Positions 9,274-20,371 of a DNA stretch of 25,432 bases are shown here, piece by piece. The stretch comes from Paramarasmius palmivorus (taxonomy: Eukaryota > Basidiomycota > Agaricomycetes > Agaricales > Marasmiaceae), in contig JAYKXP010000331.1 of the NCBI GenBank assembly GCA_037176845.1, forward strand, positions 1 through 25,432. The letters are read 5' to 3'. Under the pieces are notes generated by a model that did not search any database, had not been told where the DNA came from, and saw only the letters and a program-made list of their open reading frames with translations. How positions within the stretch are numbered: position 1 is the stretch's first letter; every line of letters begins with the position of its first letter. Position numbers and translations under genes: made by a program.

Positions 9274-12200
9274 ATGGTGTATACATGCGTTGGCTGCCAG
9301 AAAGAATTTTCACGGCAAAACACCCTTTCGCGCCATGAACCAAATTGTTCGCAGTTTCAAGACCATGAGGCTAGATTGTTACAGGCACGGAGACAGGCTC
9401 CGAGCCTTTCCCAACCCTCCAGCGGCATTCGCAGGCCTGCAACGACTCTGGGACGACTTGGATTGCCCAATATATCCAGTGTTCCAGGACTGCCAAGAAG
9501 GACGCATACCGTCAATCCTGTAAGTTTTGACATGACTCCAAGTATTCCACTGCTGAGTAAGATTCTAGGAATCAGAAACATACTTTGGTGCAACCGGCCA
9601 AAATGTTGCACACCAGTGGACTGGGGACGTCACTTCAACTTCCGCTGACACTACTGCTCTGCAGACCATGGCTATGTCATTGCCGTCACCTCCACCACCC
9701 CCGTCATATTCGGAATCCCCTTCTCCCGCGGCAAGTCCACCACCGCCTGCTGTGACACAATCTGGTCGTCCAGCGCGCTCGTATCGTCTTCCGGCACGAT
9801 ATCGAGATAACCTTCCAGAAGTGCCGCCGCCAGTGATTCCTACTGAGCAAGAGGTACTGCCTACAGTTGCACGTCGTGTTACCTTATTCGTTCGTGATCG
9901 GCTGCATAGCATGGCTAATAGCTTTGGTATATGGCGCGAATATGAACATAGGCCGACCTTCGATCCGGATCACTTCGTGCCACTGGAGCAACTTGCCAAC
10001 TACCACAAACATCACCCAAACAACACTGCTGCTGACTCCGAGGTGCCCCCAAGCGAATCCACCATGCTAGAACAGGCGGATGGCAACTCTGAGTCGGTAC
10101 TTGGTCCGCCGCCGCCGCCGCCATGGCCTTGGAACAGCATGTCTGTGTACAATTTCATGACATGGTTCAACACCGGTGGAACCCAGAAGACGGCAGACGA
10201 AGCCAATTGATTAGTCAAGGACGTGATTCTTGATGAGTCATTCAATGCCAAAGACTTTGTCGGATTCAGCGTTGAGCGGGAGAATAAGAGGCTAGACGAT
10301 GCCAATCAAGATCCGTCTAGAGTTATGCAAGGTTTCGTCTCATCTCCAGTCAAGATCAGTGTTCTGTCTGGTGAAAAGGACATACCTTCCGTGCCGTATT
10401 CAGTTCCCAATCTACAACATCGAGACTTATTGGACTGCATTCGCACAGTATTCGCATCACCCCTCGCAAGCAAGTTTCATTTCTCTCTGTTCAAGCTATT
10501 TCATGTCAACGAGGGTCACGAGGAGCCAGAACGAATCTTTTCGGAACTGTATACCACGGATGCATTCATACGCGAGCACGACTACATTCAGCGGTGTTCA
10601 CTTCCAGCTGATCAAACTGGGTGCAAGCTGGAACGTGTTATTGCGGCACTCATGTTTTGGTCAGACTCGACTCACTTGGCAACGTTCGGGAATGCCAAGC
10701 TGTGGCCAATCTATCTCCTCTTTGGTAACCTCTCCAAGTATATTTGAGGTCAACCCACGTCAGGAGCATGTGAACACATTGCTTATATACCTTCCGTGAG
10801 TTTTTGATGTTTCTCCTCGTTTCTCATAGCAGTCATCTGATAGCCCCACAGCTTCCTGATTCTTTCGACGACTTTGTGAAGAACTTTCACCCAAAATGGA
10901 AGACTCAACAGAAAGATATACGCACTCACTGTCGTCGGGAGTTGATGCATGAGGTGTGGAAGGTCCTTCTCACAGATGCATTCATTCATGCATGCAAGTA
11001 CGGTTTTGTGGTCAAGTGCTTTGATGGCAAGGAACGAAGAGTTTTCCCTCGTATCTTCACATATTCGGCAGATTATCCTGAAAAGTGAGTGTATTCTACC
11101 TCAGTTGAAGGCTCAACCTCATTGCTTTCAGAGTTCTGCTGGCTACGATTCGGGATGGTGGACTCTGTCCATGCCCGCGATGCCTAACACCCAAATCTCT
11201 TTTCCACCGAATGGGCATGAAGCTCGACATCCGTTTTCGATTGAAGAACATTCGCCGCTACCTACTCAATAGCGTGCTCGAGGCAAGGCGGATCATTTAT
11301 GAGCTCGGTCAAAAGATTGGAGGGGCACGTGTTGACCGTCTACTGAAGGGCATATCAGCTGTTCCAACTATAGTGAGTGCTGTCAGTTGGTTTCAGTCAA
11401 GTACTTTGACCCTGAGAATGTCCAGAATGCGTTCATTGACCGCATTGGGGAGTCCTTCGATCCAAGTCAGATGCTGGTTGTTGATTTGATGCATGAATTC
11501 GAGCTCGGTGTTTGGAAGGCTCTATTCACGCATCTCATCCGAATATTATACGCAAGTCCAAACGGTGTAGAACGAGTCAATGAACTCAATCTCCGGTAAG
11601 CTTCAAGTCCTCAGGCACATAAGTACTTATCTTCCAACCTTTATGTCCATAGATATCGAACAGTGCCAGTGTTTGGTACCTCAACAATTCGCCGTTTCGC
11701 CTCAAATGCCTCTGAGATGAAGAAGCTGGCTGCTCGTGACTTTGAAGACCTACTACAGGTCCGTTAATAACTGCTTCTTTGCTCGCATGACTACTGATGT
11801 TGATATAGTGTGCTATTCCTGTTTCCGAAGGTCTTTTAGAAGAACCACACAACAAGCGACTATTAAAACTGCTCTATTGCGCTGCTGAGTGGCATGCCCT
11901 TGCAAAACTGCGGATGCACACGGAGTCTACATTACAAGACCTTCGCTCTCTCACTGAAGAATTTGGCAAACTCATGCGAGAATTTGACCGACTTTCCTGT
12001 TCTCAATTCAACACTGTGGAACTGGAAAAGGAATCTACTGCTCGTGCTCGCCGAGAGCAAGAAGCCGCCCGTCGGCGTGGAGACCGAACACAAGCTCCGA
12101 CTCAACCTGGCAGAAAACCTCGAAAACTCAACCTCAATACATACAAATACCATGCAATGGCCGACTATGCTGCCACTATTGAGCGGTTTGGAACAACTGA

Positions 12201-13603
12201 TAGTTACTCCACCCAAATAGTCAGTACTTTTCTATTCATAGGAAGCAGGATTCAGTCTTATTGGCATTGTAGGGAGAGCTCTGCCACCGCTTGGTAAAAT
12301 GCTTTTATGGGCTTTGGAGATCGTCGCCGTGTCCACAGACGTGGCATGAAGTCCAGACATACTCATCACGTCGCCTTCAACGCCAGCGAGTATCTCGAAC
12401 CTCTCCTACCAGAGCAACACCATCAAATGTCCAATCGACGTGACTACCCTCAGCAAATCACGCCCTTTCTACAGTCCGGCTCACGAGATCCAGCAAAAAA
12501 GGTACATGTTACATGATCCCTTGAGTTATGTGCTCCAACCTTACTGGATTCCACAGGATTTTTTGCGCAAATTAAAGGAGCATCTTCTTGAGCGCATCTT
12601 GGATAATGAGCTTGACCGCAGCTCTACATCTATACCATTCACCGATGATCAGCGCAATCAAGTCAATCTCGTGAACGCTCGATTCTATGCAGTCAAGACT
12701 CTTCGTATCAACTATACCACCTATGATGTTCGATGGGATTACGATTACCTTAATCCAGCAACTGACAAGTGTATGGTCATGGTTCGGTCTCCGGAAACCC
12801 AAGATAAACCGAATGCGCACCCCTACTGGTATGCACGTGTGTTGGGTATCTTCCATGCTCAGGTGGCCTACCGAAAGCATGGATATCAGCGCTCTACGCA
12901 GCCTCAATTTATGGAGTTTCTGTGGGTTCATTGGATGGGTGTTACTGATAGCACCCGATCAGGAAGACAATCTGCGCATCTACCAAGAGTCAGCTTCATT
13001 CCTGAAGATGACAAGTTTGCGTTTGGATTTCTGGATCCAGCACTGATCATTCGTGCCGCCCACTTGATACCGCAATTTGCGCAGGGGCGTACAAATGACT
13101 TACTTCACACCGAGGAGGCTACGGCGGCCCGTGCTGTAGAAGAAACTAGTGATTGGAAGACTTACTATGTTAATATGTGTGTTTGCCTTACATGAAGAAT
13201 GCTTGACACTGATGACGTTTGTAGATTTGTTGATCGTGACATGTTCATGCGTTACCGTGGAGGCGGCATTGGTCATGTAGACCTGGCAGTACAGCGCAGC
13301 ACAGACGAAGGCCAGGATATGGAGGACGATGAAGACTTGGAGGACGAGCCGTTGCTCCAAGAAGTTCAGGATGCCATCAACCATGATTCAGTTCTGGCAC
13401 AAGGTACTGCCAGTGTGATAAGTCCATCTCAGGTATCAGACTTGAATGTCGATGATTCAGGAGATGAATCATCTGACAGCAGTGACTCATCAGGGACAGA
13501 ATCAAGTGGCCAGGAAGATGAAGATGGTCAGGATGCTCGCAGGGATGACGATGATGACAGAGACAATGGACATGGTTCAGATGATGGCTATGGTGACTGG
13601 TAA
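9274..13603 (+). pseudogene. Plavaka transposase, near-complete but disabled
   Basis: Ten exons: 9274-9519, 9569-10795, 10852-11084, 11132-11372, 11426-11595, 11653-11758, 11809-12219, 12273-12501, 12557-13176, 13225-13603, about 1286 residues. In order: an N-terminal zinc finger C-x2-C-x12-H-x4-C (CVGCQKEFSRQNTLSRHEPNC); proline-rich linkers; the Plavaka core SDSTHLATFGNAKLWPIYL and FTYSADYPEKVLLATI; a CPCPRC knuckle; LVVDLMHEFELGVWKALFTHL (its D is a candidate catalytic acid); MKKLAARDFEDLLQCA; FGTTDSYSTQIGEL; INYTTYDVRWD; AHPYWYARVLGIFHA; GFLDPALIIRAAHLIP; FVDRDMFMRYRGGG; and an acidic tail. Plavaka transposases are RNase H-fold enzymes for cut-and-paste transposition. Lesions: TGA at 10208-10210, TGA at 10745-10747, and a frameshift between about 12297 and 12330 (summed exon length is 1 modulo 3). 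All other junctions keep frame, so decay is recent. Confidence 0.92.
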
Positions 13604-13651
13604 TCTTGTTACATGTAGCACAAGTGTAATGACAAGATTTTTTAATCGTGT

Positions 13652-14298
13652 TCATGGTTCAGACTCATCGGAAAGGGTAGGTAGCTCGGGCATTTCAATC
13701 TCCTCCACCCCCCACATAAGTGCGTCGTTTGCAAGCGAGGTGACCTTGTCACTTGCAGCTGACAAGCACGCAACCAAATCCTTCCACAGCTTCACTTCAC
13801 TGCGGAGACCCTCAACTTCCTTCTCCAACTGCCGAACTCGGTTTTGAAGCTTGGTGACATGGTCGGTTTTCACAGATTTGGCCCAACATCCATCTGTCAT
13901 TTCCGAATCACTAGAGTCGCAAATAGCGCTATTAATATAGGAAGGTCAGAGATAATGGTGCTTGTGAATATAAAAAGGGTACATACTTGGCTTTTACTGA
14001 CTTGGATGATGAAATGACTCGTCGAGAAGGATGATTTCGGGGCAGAATCCAGACTGTACCCCCTGGACTACAAACTGACGTTGAACACGAATATTTGACT
14101 ACAGAATGAGTGCGCAAACCTAGGGCTTGCACAGCGGAAGCCAAACGAGGATGATGTTGAAGGAGTTGACACCCTTCTTCGGGTTGCCGCCGTAGGTGTG
14201 GTGATAGTTCTCTTGTCGGTTTCAAGTACGGCTGATAGTAGAGCTGAAGTGTCGGACTCCTTGTGCGTGCGAGCCTCGGGCGTATGCTGGATGTTCAT
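13652..14298 (-). CDS. Small coiled-coil / leucine-zipper-like protein of the Plavaka element
   Basis: Three exons (14298-14120, 14067-13987, 13928-13652) join through introns of 52 and 58 bp into 178 residues with no lesion. The N-terminal 110 residues are S/T/R-rich (TPTAATRRRVSTPSTSSSFG, PRNHPSRRVISSSKSVKA). An acidic CDSSDSEM follows. Then a heptad region, KLQNRVRQLEKEVEGLRSEV and KLWKDLVACLSAASDKV, forms a strong predicted coiled coil. The C-terminus is acidic (EEIEMPELPTLSDESEP). The stretch before the heptads (AKSVKTDHV) is only weakly basic, so a bZIP call is not justified. The gene converges with the Plavaka transposase, 48 bases between stops, so transcripts may overlap. I recognise no family. 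A regulator or partner of the transposase is possible. Confidence 0.7.
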
Positions 14299-14698
14299 GG
14301 TTATGGTGGACTAGTAAATCTTGAAGAACGCCGTGGCATCATGTTGAAGGACGGGAAAGGAACCATGAAAGATGGCTGGCAGCAAGATGTGGGCTTATCA
14401 TTGCACCTCCACAAGTTCACACGATGGTAGGCAACTATCTTCGCGCAGCCGTTTTGGTATAACAATCTCTTTGACTTGCGCTAATTCCACATCGTTATAC
14501 TAACCTCATACCTCTGTTATGTCGATGATGTCGCTGATATCTCTATGGTATGCTAATGATAACTCGATTGTCATGGAACTCGCGGAACTGTACAGAATGA
14601 TAATCTAAGAAAACCTTGATAACAGACTACTGGATACATTCCTCAAAGATACCATCAGACAGTGGCATTGTAGCCAGCTACAAGTGATGAAATAATTA
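14299..14698. other. Right flank of the transposon, no gene seen
   Basis: Four hundred bases between the start of the coiled-coil gene and the FunK1 tail. They must include the minus-strand promoter of the coiled-coil gene and the right end of the element. No ORF of note, no long repeat and no convincing inverted repeat with the left end were found. Confidence 0.4.
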
Positions 14699-15151
14699 TT
14701 GACTGATATCACACGTGTAATGGGTTATCGGAAGTTCCAGGATCGTCTGATGGATATGAAACGTGCCGGACTCCCTGTGGGACCCCTACAGCAACTCATC
14801 TGTGAATTCGAAGATCTGGTGGCGGTACGATATGACTTTCCCCCCACGGAAGAAGACAGGGAAGACTACGAAATTTTGAAGGCAGCTCACAAGGACAACC
14901 CCACTAGAATCCAACGCCACAAGATCTACAGATACGACTTATTCGTTGCAGATCTCGAAACTTGGAACTACATATACAGTTGTTTCTGCAAAGCGTTGGA
15001 GGATCCGTCGAAACTCGCCGATCAGCGCGTCGGACGCATCATACAGAATATCCTTGTTGTCGCCGGCGCTGGGAGTGCCAACAGCGGCAGTAAGCGTACC
15101 GGCGACCACATCCCGTCTGAACATGGAAGGTCCGACAAGCGACGTCGCTGA
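14699..15151 (+). pseudogene. FunK1-type protein kinase, C-terminal fragment
   Basis: An open frame of 150 codons after an in-frame TAA at 14693-14695; the first ATG is at 14720 (143 residues from there). The text PLQQLICEFEDLVAVRYD, PPTEEDREDYEIL, IQRHKIYRYDLFV, LETWNYIYSCFCKALEDPS and the tail GDHIPSEHGRSDKRRR match, from memory, the C-terminal end of FunK1 kinases, after the kinase fold. It has the orientation that the 5' fragment at 5672 lacks a tail for, and no kinase core precedes it locally. I infer it is the displaced 3' end of that gene, cut off by the Plavaka insertion. The residues before LPVGPLQQ (MGYRKFQDRLMDM) may be kinase or element sequence. A free-standing gene is possible but unlikely. 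Confidence 0.75.
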
Positions 15152-17050
15152 GTTCAGTCAATGTCGACGGCCACGCAGGAGGATGTTTTGCATACTCACA
15201 ATCTTTTACGATTTCTTTCCCCTCAATCTCTTTCTGATTCTAACATGACACGAATGTATACTCTCCTTCACAAAGTCTTCATCTCTTCTGGGATCTATCG
15301 ATATCTAATTACACGTTGAATGAATACATGATACAACTTCGCTTTTTACATGTGTATGAGTGCGAAGAGGAATACAAAGCAGAGGATACCAATCAATGCG
15401 CGAAGGGTTGACATCACCAAGATAGTCTCCAAGATCGAAGGAGATACGGCGGTAGAGGAGAATGGTATCGGTGCGGGAGGGGAGTAGCACGCTGGTGTCG
15501 TCTACCGTGCTGCAGGTGGTTGCCAGTAGCTGGAATTTATTCATCGTCGACTCTTTTCATTTTGGACACATACTCTAGGCTTTGACTACTATAGACTGTT
15601 TGATATTTACGATTGCAAGCGGCATCCATTTTGTTAGCAGAAGAAAAGGTGCGAAGCATATGACGCGTGCAGCTCGCTCTTTCTCCACAACTACCATACT
15701 CTGACTCAAGCTCTACAACACGATAGGTATGAAGACTTCTGTCTCTTCTAACCATCTACTGCAGCTCAGAGTAATAATTCTGTACACAGCTACCTCAATC
15801 AACGGTACACGAAGACTACCCAAGAACATGGACTTCCTCGATCTCCTTTCTCCGACTCGTTCTGACGTCGTCTCCCTACGTTCGACTCCCCAACGCCATG
15901 GTTTATCGACATAGATACCTTCTCAAGACTGGGCTGTCGAATTCTGATAATACCTCAACCTTTCACATTCGCGTTCAATACTACTCTGCATCCTCGACCA
16001 TTTCTATCCATCTCCCTGCTCAACTGCCACACTATCCCCCTTATCCCGTATGTTTAGAGCCCCAGCGTCATCATACCCATCCAGTGACGCTATTCTGCCT
16101 TCAAAGTTCAATGTCAAGCACACACCTCAGCATCCTTTCCGCAGCCTATATCAACCAGCTCTCAGGCTTGCAATCGTACCAGCTCGGAGCCAAACCTAGG
16201 ACTTGAATGCTGCATCCCTTGTTCAAAGCTCAGAGACGGTATGACGACGGGTGTATGAGGTGGTTCCAAGAGGCAGGAGGAGAGAAGACAAAGCAAAAGT
16301 TGTGCAACCAGCGAGATGAGTCGTCTTGAGGACGTGTGAGGGATTGGTTTAGTTGGTTGTGTTCTCAGCCGCAGACGGTTAGGCTCGGAAAAGAGCATAT
16401 AGAACCCGTCGTATACCGATTATCAACCTTCAAGCTCAAGTTCAGCACGACTCTGAACATCGTTCCTCGTATCATTCCACCTTGCCCTTCTATTTCCCCC
16501 CATCATTTCCCCGGCTCGACGTGTTCATTGACCCGTGTAGGGCAGATGAAGACAACCAAGCAGACTGGAATACACTGTATAGCCTGGGCTGCTCATACAG
16601 CTCCCGGGCACTTAGGTTTTGGTTGCCAGGTATCACGAGCGGCCACCACGGTTAATACCTCAGTATCCCTGTCGTTCATCCAGACCAGCTCTACAAGAAC
16701 GAGGTCAAAGCCAAGGACACGAATGGGAGATCTTTGTATGCTCTCCTGTGTATAGATCTGGTTACAGGTACGCGGGCTGCGTTTTTACCGTTATATCGAG
16801 TACTTACAGTGCCTCTATAACTAGACCCGTAGACCCACAGATGCATTCGAGACGGCAGAGACTGTACGATCGTCCGAGTGGGCTCATCGCACAGCTTCTC
16901 TGTCTAGCTCGATATACCCTTGCATATCTGGATTACAACATCGTCATGGACAATCCAACACATCCGTGGCTCAGTATATCAGCACGCTCATCTTTCGCTA
17001 AGATCAACTCTATTGTCAAATGGATAATTCGTCACCGAGTTGCTTTTCAG
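15152..17050. other. Unassigned stretch, possibly decayed coding DNA
   Basis: Open frames are below 160 codons and overlap. Some text looks coding-like but I cannot assign it. Examples are minus 15305-15544 (ISFDLGDYLGDVNPSRIDWY), and plus about 16520-16745 in two frames (VFIDPCRADEDNQADWNTL; IPVVHPDQLYKNEVKAKDT). None resembles the kinase domain that should precede the septation-kinase exons that start at 17051, so the 5' part of that gene is absent or displaced. A TTTTCAG splice acceptor closes the stretch at 17050. Confidence 0.4.
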
Positions 17051-17603
17051 ACTTCACTTCGAAGAAGTACCCTTCGGAATGTCGATTAGAGGCATCAAAC
17101 TTCATTCACCTACTCTGCAATACCTTGGTTCTTACTCTCCAAATGTTCATCTCGTAAGTGATGTCCAATGCTAGGAGTAGTCACCGAGTAATTTTCCTGC
17201 CACTAGCTGTCATGGTCTTAAAACTCTGGTCGAGCTTTTGGACGAGGACTACTCTGAGCAGACAGAGCTAGTAGTTCATGCGTTGAACGGCATTGGAAGC
17301 GTGTTTGAACTTCAGAGTCCGACTACAAAGAACGATTTCTGTCGAATGTTCATCAGAGAGGGCTTGCTAGACCCATTGTCGTCGGCGTTGCTCAATGTTA
17401 TGGCCTCACGGGGACCGTCATCGACGGAGATGAACAAGATTATCCAGATCCTGCTCGTGTTCTCTCAGGTGTCCCAGTCAGACATCCATGTTCGGAATGC
17501 CTTGGGAACGCGCAAGGTTGTGAGAAGTATGTTTGCTTTGCTTCATAATCGCAACTCCTTCTGACGAGCGTATTCCAGGATTACTGTGTGCTTGTGAACT
17601 TCT
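17051..17603 (+). pseudogene. Septation-initiation kinase (STE/STE11/cdc15 group), ARM-region fragment, upstream half
   Basis: Three exons: 17051-17153, 17207-17526 and 17579 to the insertion at 17603, with introns of 53 and 52 bp. They read FTSKKYPSECRLEASNFIHL, SCHGLKTLVELLDEDYSEQ, ELVVHALNGIGSVFELQSPT, NDFCRMFIREGLLDPLSSAL, IIQILLVFSQVSQSDIHVRN and RRLLCACELL. From memory this is the helical, armadillo-like C-terminal part of the fungal Cdc15/Cdc7/SepH kinase, which acts at the spindle pole body in the septation (mitotic exit) cascade. These exons carry no stop or frameshift, unlike the half beyond the insertion. The N-terminal kinase domain is not in the window upstream. The reading is cut off by the inverted-repeat element at 17604. 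Confidence 0.82.
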
Positions 17604-18009
17604 TCACCTTTGTGTCCCATCACTCGCGTCTGATAAGACGCCCAGAACGGGGTGGTTCCTGGCGTCTGATTAGACGGAATGATGGGGTTTTTTCCTGCAC
17701 CCCGATGCACCTTCCTACTGCTCCTCGCTGCACCTGTCTTTTCCTCTCCTCATTTCTTCAAGTCTCTGCCGCCCTATCTGCCGGTCCTCGCTGCCGGCCT
17801 CAATGACTCATCACCAGTTTTCACAGCTTTCTCTGTCACTCCCACAGCCTTCGTCATCACTCTCGCTCCCGTTGTTGCCCGCAGTATCGTTGTCAACGGC
17901 GTCGCTGTCGTCAATTTTCTTTTTCAAGTCACCACACACCAAGCAACCCTACAGTATCTGCTAATCCTCGCATCTGCCGGCCTTCAGCTTTGTGAATCAT
18001 CGTTGCTCT
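17604..18009 (+). repeat. Left terminal inverted repeat
   Basis: It matches the reverse complement of the right end. The first 18 bases are perfect, and similarity is strong to about 17820 (shared blocks TCTGATTAGACGGAA, CTCCTCGCTGCACCT, TCAATGACTCATCA). It is patchy but visible to about 18009 (shared CCCTACAGT and GAATCATC blocks). It contains two short palindromes, GCGTCTGATAAGACGC at 17626-17641 and CGTCTGATTAGACG at 17663-17676, 37 bases apart. Confidence 0.75.
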
Positions 18010-20371
18010 CATTGATGCCCAAGTATCATCGTCAATGTCGTTGTCGTCGTTGAAATTTTTTCTCGGGCCAGAATTCATTCAACACCGTACTTGGGGCTGA
18101 CCCCCTCTCCTAGCCAGTATGTCGAATCATTTGCTTGGAATGACGGCCTGGGAGAGTACCTGCAAACCAAATTTTTCATCAGGTACGTCTCTAATTCTGC
18201 CTCAGAACTGAACTTTCACTGACACATTTTGTACTGCCAAGTTTTTCACTCCATCGATCTCAACATCTAGTATTGCTCAACACGCTAATCTGGTGCTCTC
18301 AAGTCAACCCTTTCCTCATCCGTCAGCCTCTAGCTTGCTCAATTCTCGAATCATAGGCCGCGTTTGGAAGGATATGAGGCAGGTGGAGGTAATGTGTATG
18401 CTGGAGTTCTACGATATGCCAAATAGGTATGATCTACTCCCCAATATGCTGATGCTTACCGTTACTGAATAGTTCGCCTTCACGCAGTGTTGCTAAACCC
18501 ATCAATCTTGAAGAACGCATGGATGTGACTTCCCCTTAGTACAGTGTCTAGTATTTGGTTGTCCACATGTACTTCTCATACTATATATATGAAATACAAC
18601 TATCCGTATCCCATCTAATGCATATTGCACCTATTGTGTCCCTTTGTTCAACGTGCCGCTTGCAAGCGCCCATCAGGTGCCCATGTCTTGCGTGATTTCA
18701 ATCTCTTGAATCTCTCGATTTTAATCTTGTTTCTTCCTTCCATGAGATGCATTGTACTGAAAGCCATCTTAGATGGTTAGAAATAGGTTTTGAGGACGTT
18801 CCGGCTCCTTATTTGCAGGGCAACCGTGCAATTCCGGTGAAAAGATCTGTGAAACTCACGTCTCGACACAATCTTCGGCTCCTGCAATGCTTTCTATCAC
18901 CATTCTGGTACCAATATTTAACTATAAGCGCTCTATTAGCACTTGTTGATACCCTTGATACTTACGAAGTGCGTAGACTTGATGCACGCTCATACAATCA
19001 AGGTATGTACTGTGGAACTCACTCTGGTGTTCATATTTCTACAGGATTATCGTTTTCCTCTTAGATCTATGGTCAAGAGGTCGTTCAAAATCGTTCATTG
19101 TGATGTAAATAGACTGACTGAAGTTCCTGAGAGCGGTCGAAGTGGGAAAGCTGGCTTGTGGTCTGAAGCTTGTAATTGACATTGACTCGGAGGTGCGTAC
19201 TATCAATTGATCATATCATGTCTTCATACATCGTCCCCTAAGTCCTCAACTCAAATTGACAACCCGCATGCGGTCATAAGCTGAGAGCCACTTCATGCTA
19301 TATTTATGTCCTCGACAATGGTTGTATACTATCTACTAGAATTTCGAGAGCCCGATTAATTGTTTGAATTGCTTAAACGGTGAACTGGACTTAGTGCGAT
19401 TCCAAGTCTACATTCCATCAAATGTTGGTTTTGCAAGATATGTATTATCGAGTTGACTAAAACAGATGATATACCGAACACGATATCATAACTTGTAGAT
19501 ATTGCCGTTCACAGAGGAAGTATAAGTCAATGTGCTCGAGCAAGCTAAGATATGGATTATGCATTCGCTCTAATTACCAACAAGTCTCGCGCGTTGCAAT
19601 GAGTGTATAGTAAAGTCTGAGTTGGCATCTAGTCAATGCATCACAAGGCTAAGAAAACCATTGAGGTTGGCGGGACGAGCTCAGAAGGGTGATGATATAG
19701 AGCTTGTGATGTTGAACAATCGAGTGGTAGCGTATGTTGACCAACGGGAGTGTTGCGAGGGGTGCTGAGAGCCAGAGGATATCTGAAGATGATTGCCCAA
19801 CGGCACAAATTAGAAAGCGAAGACGAGTTGGTAATGATGCTCTCACCAAAGGAGCGTTGTTTACCGTCCTCGTATTTCTCCTTGGCGAGTTAGCCATAGA
19901 ATTCGCTTTGGTTGGGCTTAATCGCAGGCTTCATGAGACGTCGTTCATCCATGCCCGTCACAACGTATTCCCGGGCTTCGAGTATTCGTAGGACGCGCAG
20001 TTGTGAAGACTTCCCATGTTGCCCACTGTAGATTCCTTTGGAGCTTCATTTTTTCGTGAGTAGGAAGATACGTTGACTGTGACCATAAGGATACTCGAGT
20101 ACAAAGCCTAGGTGAAGCTAAGGCATTGTCACTAAAATTTTCAAGTTCAAAAATTGGAGCTTGGCGCACCTGATAAATTCTGACAATGACACTACCCTCT
20201 TTCTTTCTCTCGACAACAACAAAAAGACCGCGAGAGTAGTGAAAGAATCTGGCGACGAGATATAACATCTTCAACTACGAGTTCAATGTTGGGCGGGCTG
20301 AGGGGCAGTGATGACAAGTAATCACTCCAAGTTCGATGACGATGACGATGACGGTATCTGGAAGGTTCGGA
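18010..20371. other. Interior of the long-TIR element, no recognised gene
   Basis: Scattered coding-like segments lie here. One is plus 18121-18540: VESFAWNDGLGEYLQTKFF, then an exon ending MLEFYDMPN with a donor GTATGA and acceptor GAATAG, then SPSRSVAKPINLEERMDVTSP and a stop. Another is plus 18747-18997 (HLRWLEIGFEDVPAPYLQ, LLQCFLSPFWYQYLTISALL) with a GTATGT...CTACAG intron. Frames at 19649-20274 occur on both strands. I recognise none as a transposase. They could be captured host gene pieces or decayed element genes. Confidence 0.35.

Larger units (their letters stand above)
6725..14700. mobile_element. Plavaka-type DNA transposon inserted in a FunK1 gene (borders approximate)
   Basis: The two parts of one kinase type flank an 8 kb block holding a Plavaka transposase and two further genes, all with neat introns. 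That is the picture of a transposon nested in a gene. Plavaka elements are fungal cut-and-paste DNA transposons. I could not find convincing terminal inverted repeats or a clean target duplication, so the ends are given only to within some tens of bases: FunK1-like reading stops near 6720 on the left and resumes between 14700 and 14790 on the right. The left edge carries an 87 bp tandem repeat at 6937-7110. Disabling lesions in the transposase suggest this copy cannot move by itself. Confidence 0.6.

Noticed and set aside
10169..10213. A short intron of about 39 bp that would remove the TGA at 10208-10210
   Set aside because: It is in phase but shorter than every other intron here (47-63 bp), and it would delete GGTQKT text that looks conserved in Plavaka proteins.
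13377..13655. His/Cys-rich minus-strand ORF of 92 codons
   Set aside because: It is antisense to the acidic D/E/S-rich tail of the transposase; GAT/GAC repeats read backwards give histidines.
6753..14681. Candidate terminal inverted repeat of the Plavaka element: 6753-6770 against the reverse complement of 14664-14681
   Set aside because: Only 13 of 18 bases match, similarity does not extend outwards or inwards, and no target duplication goes with it.
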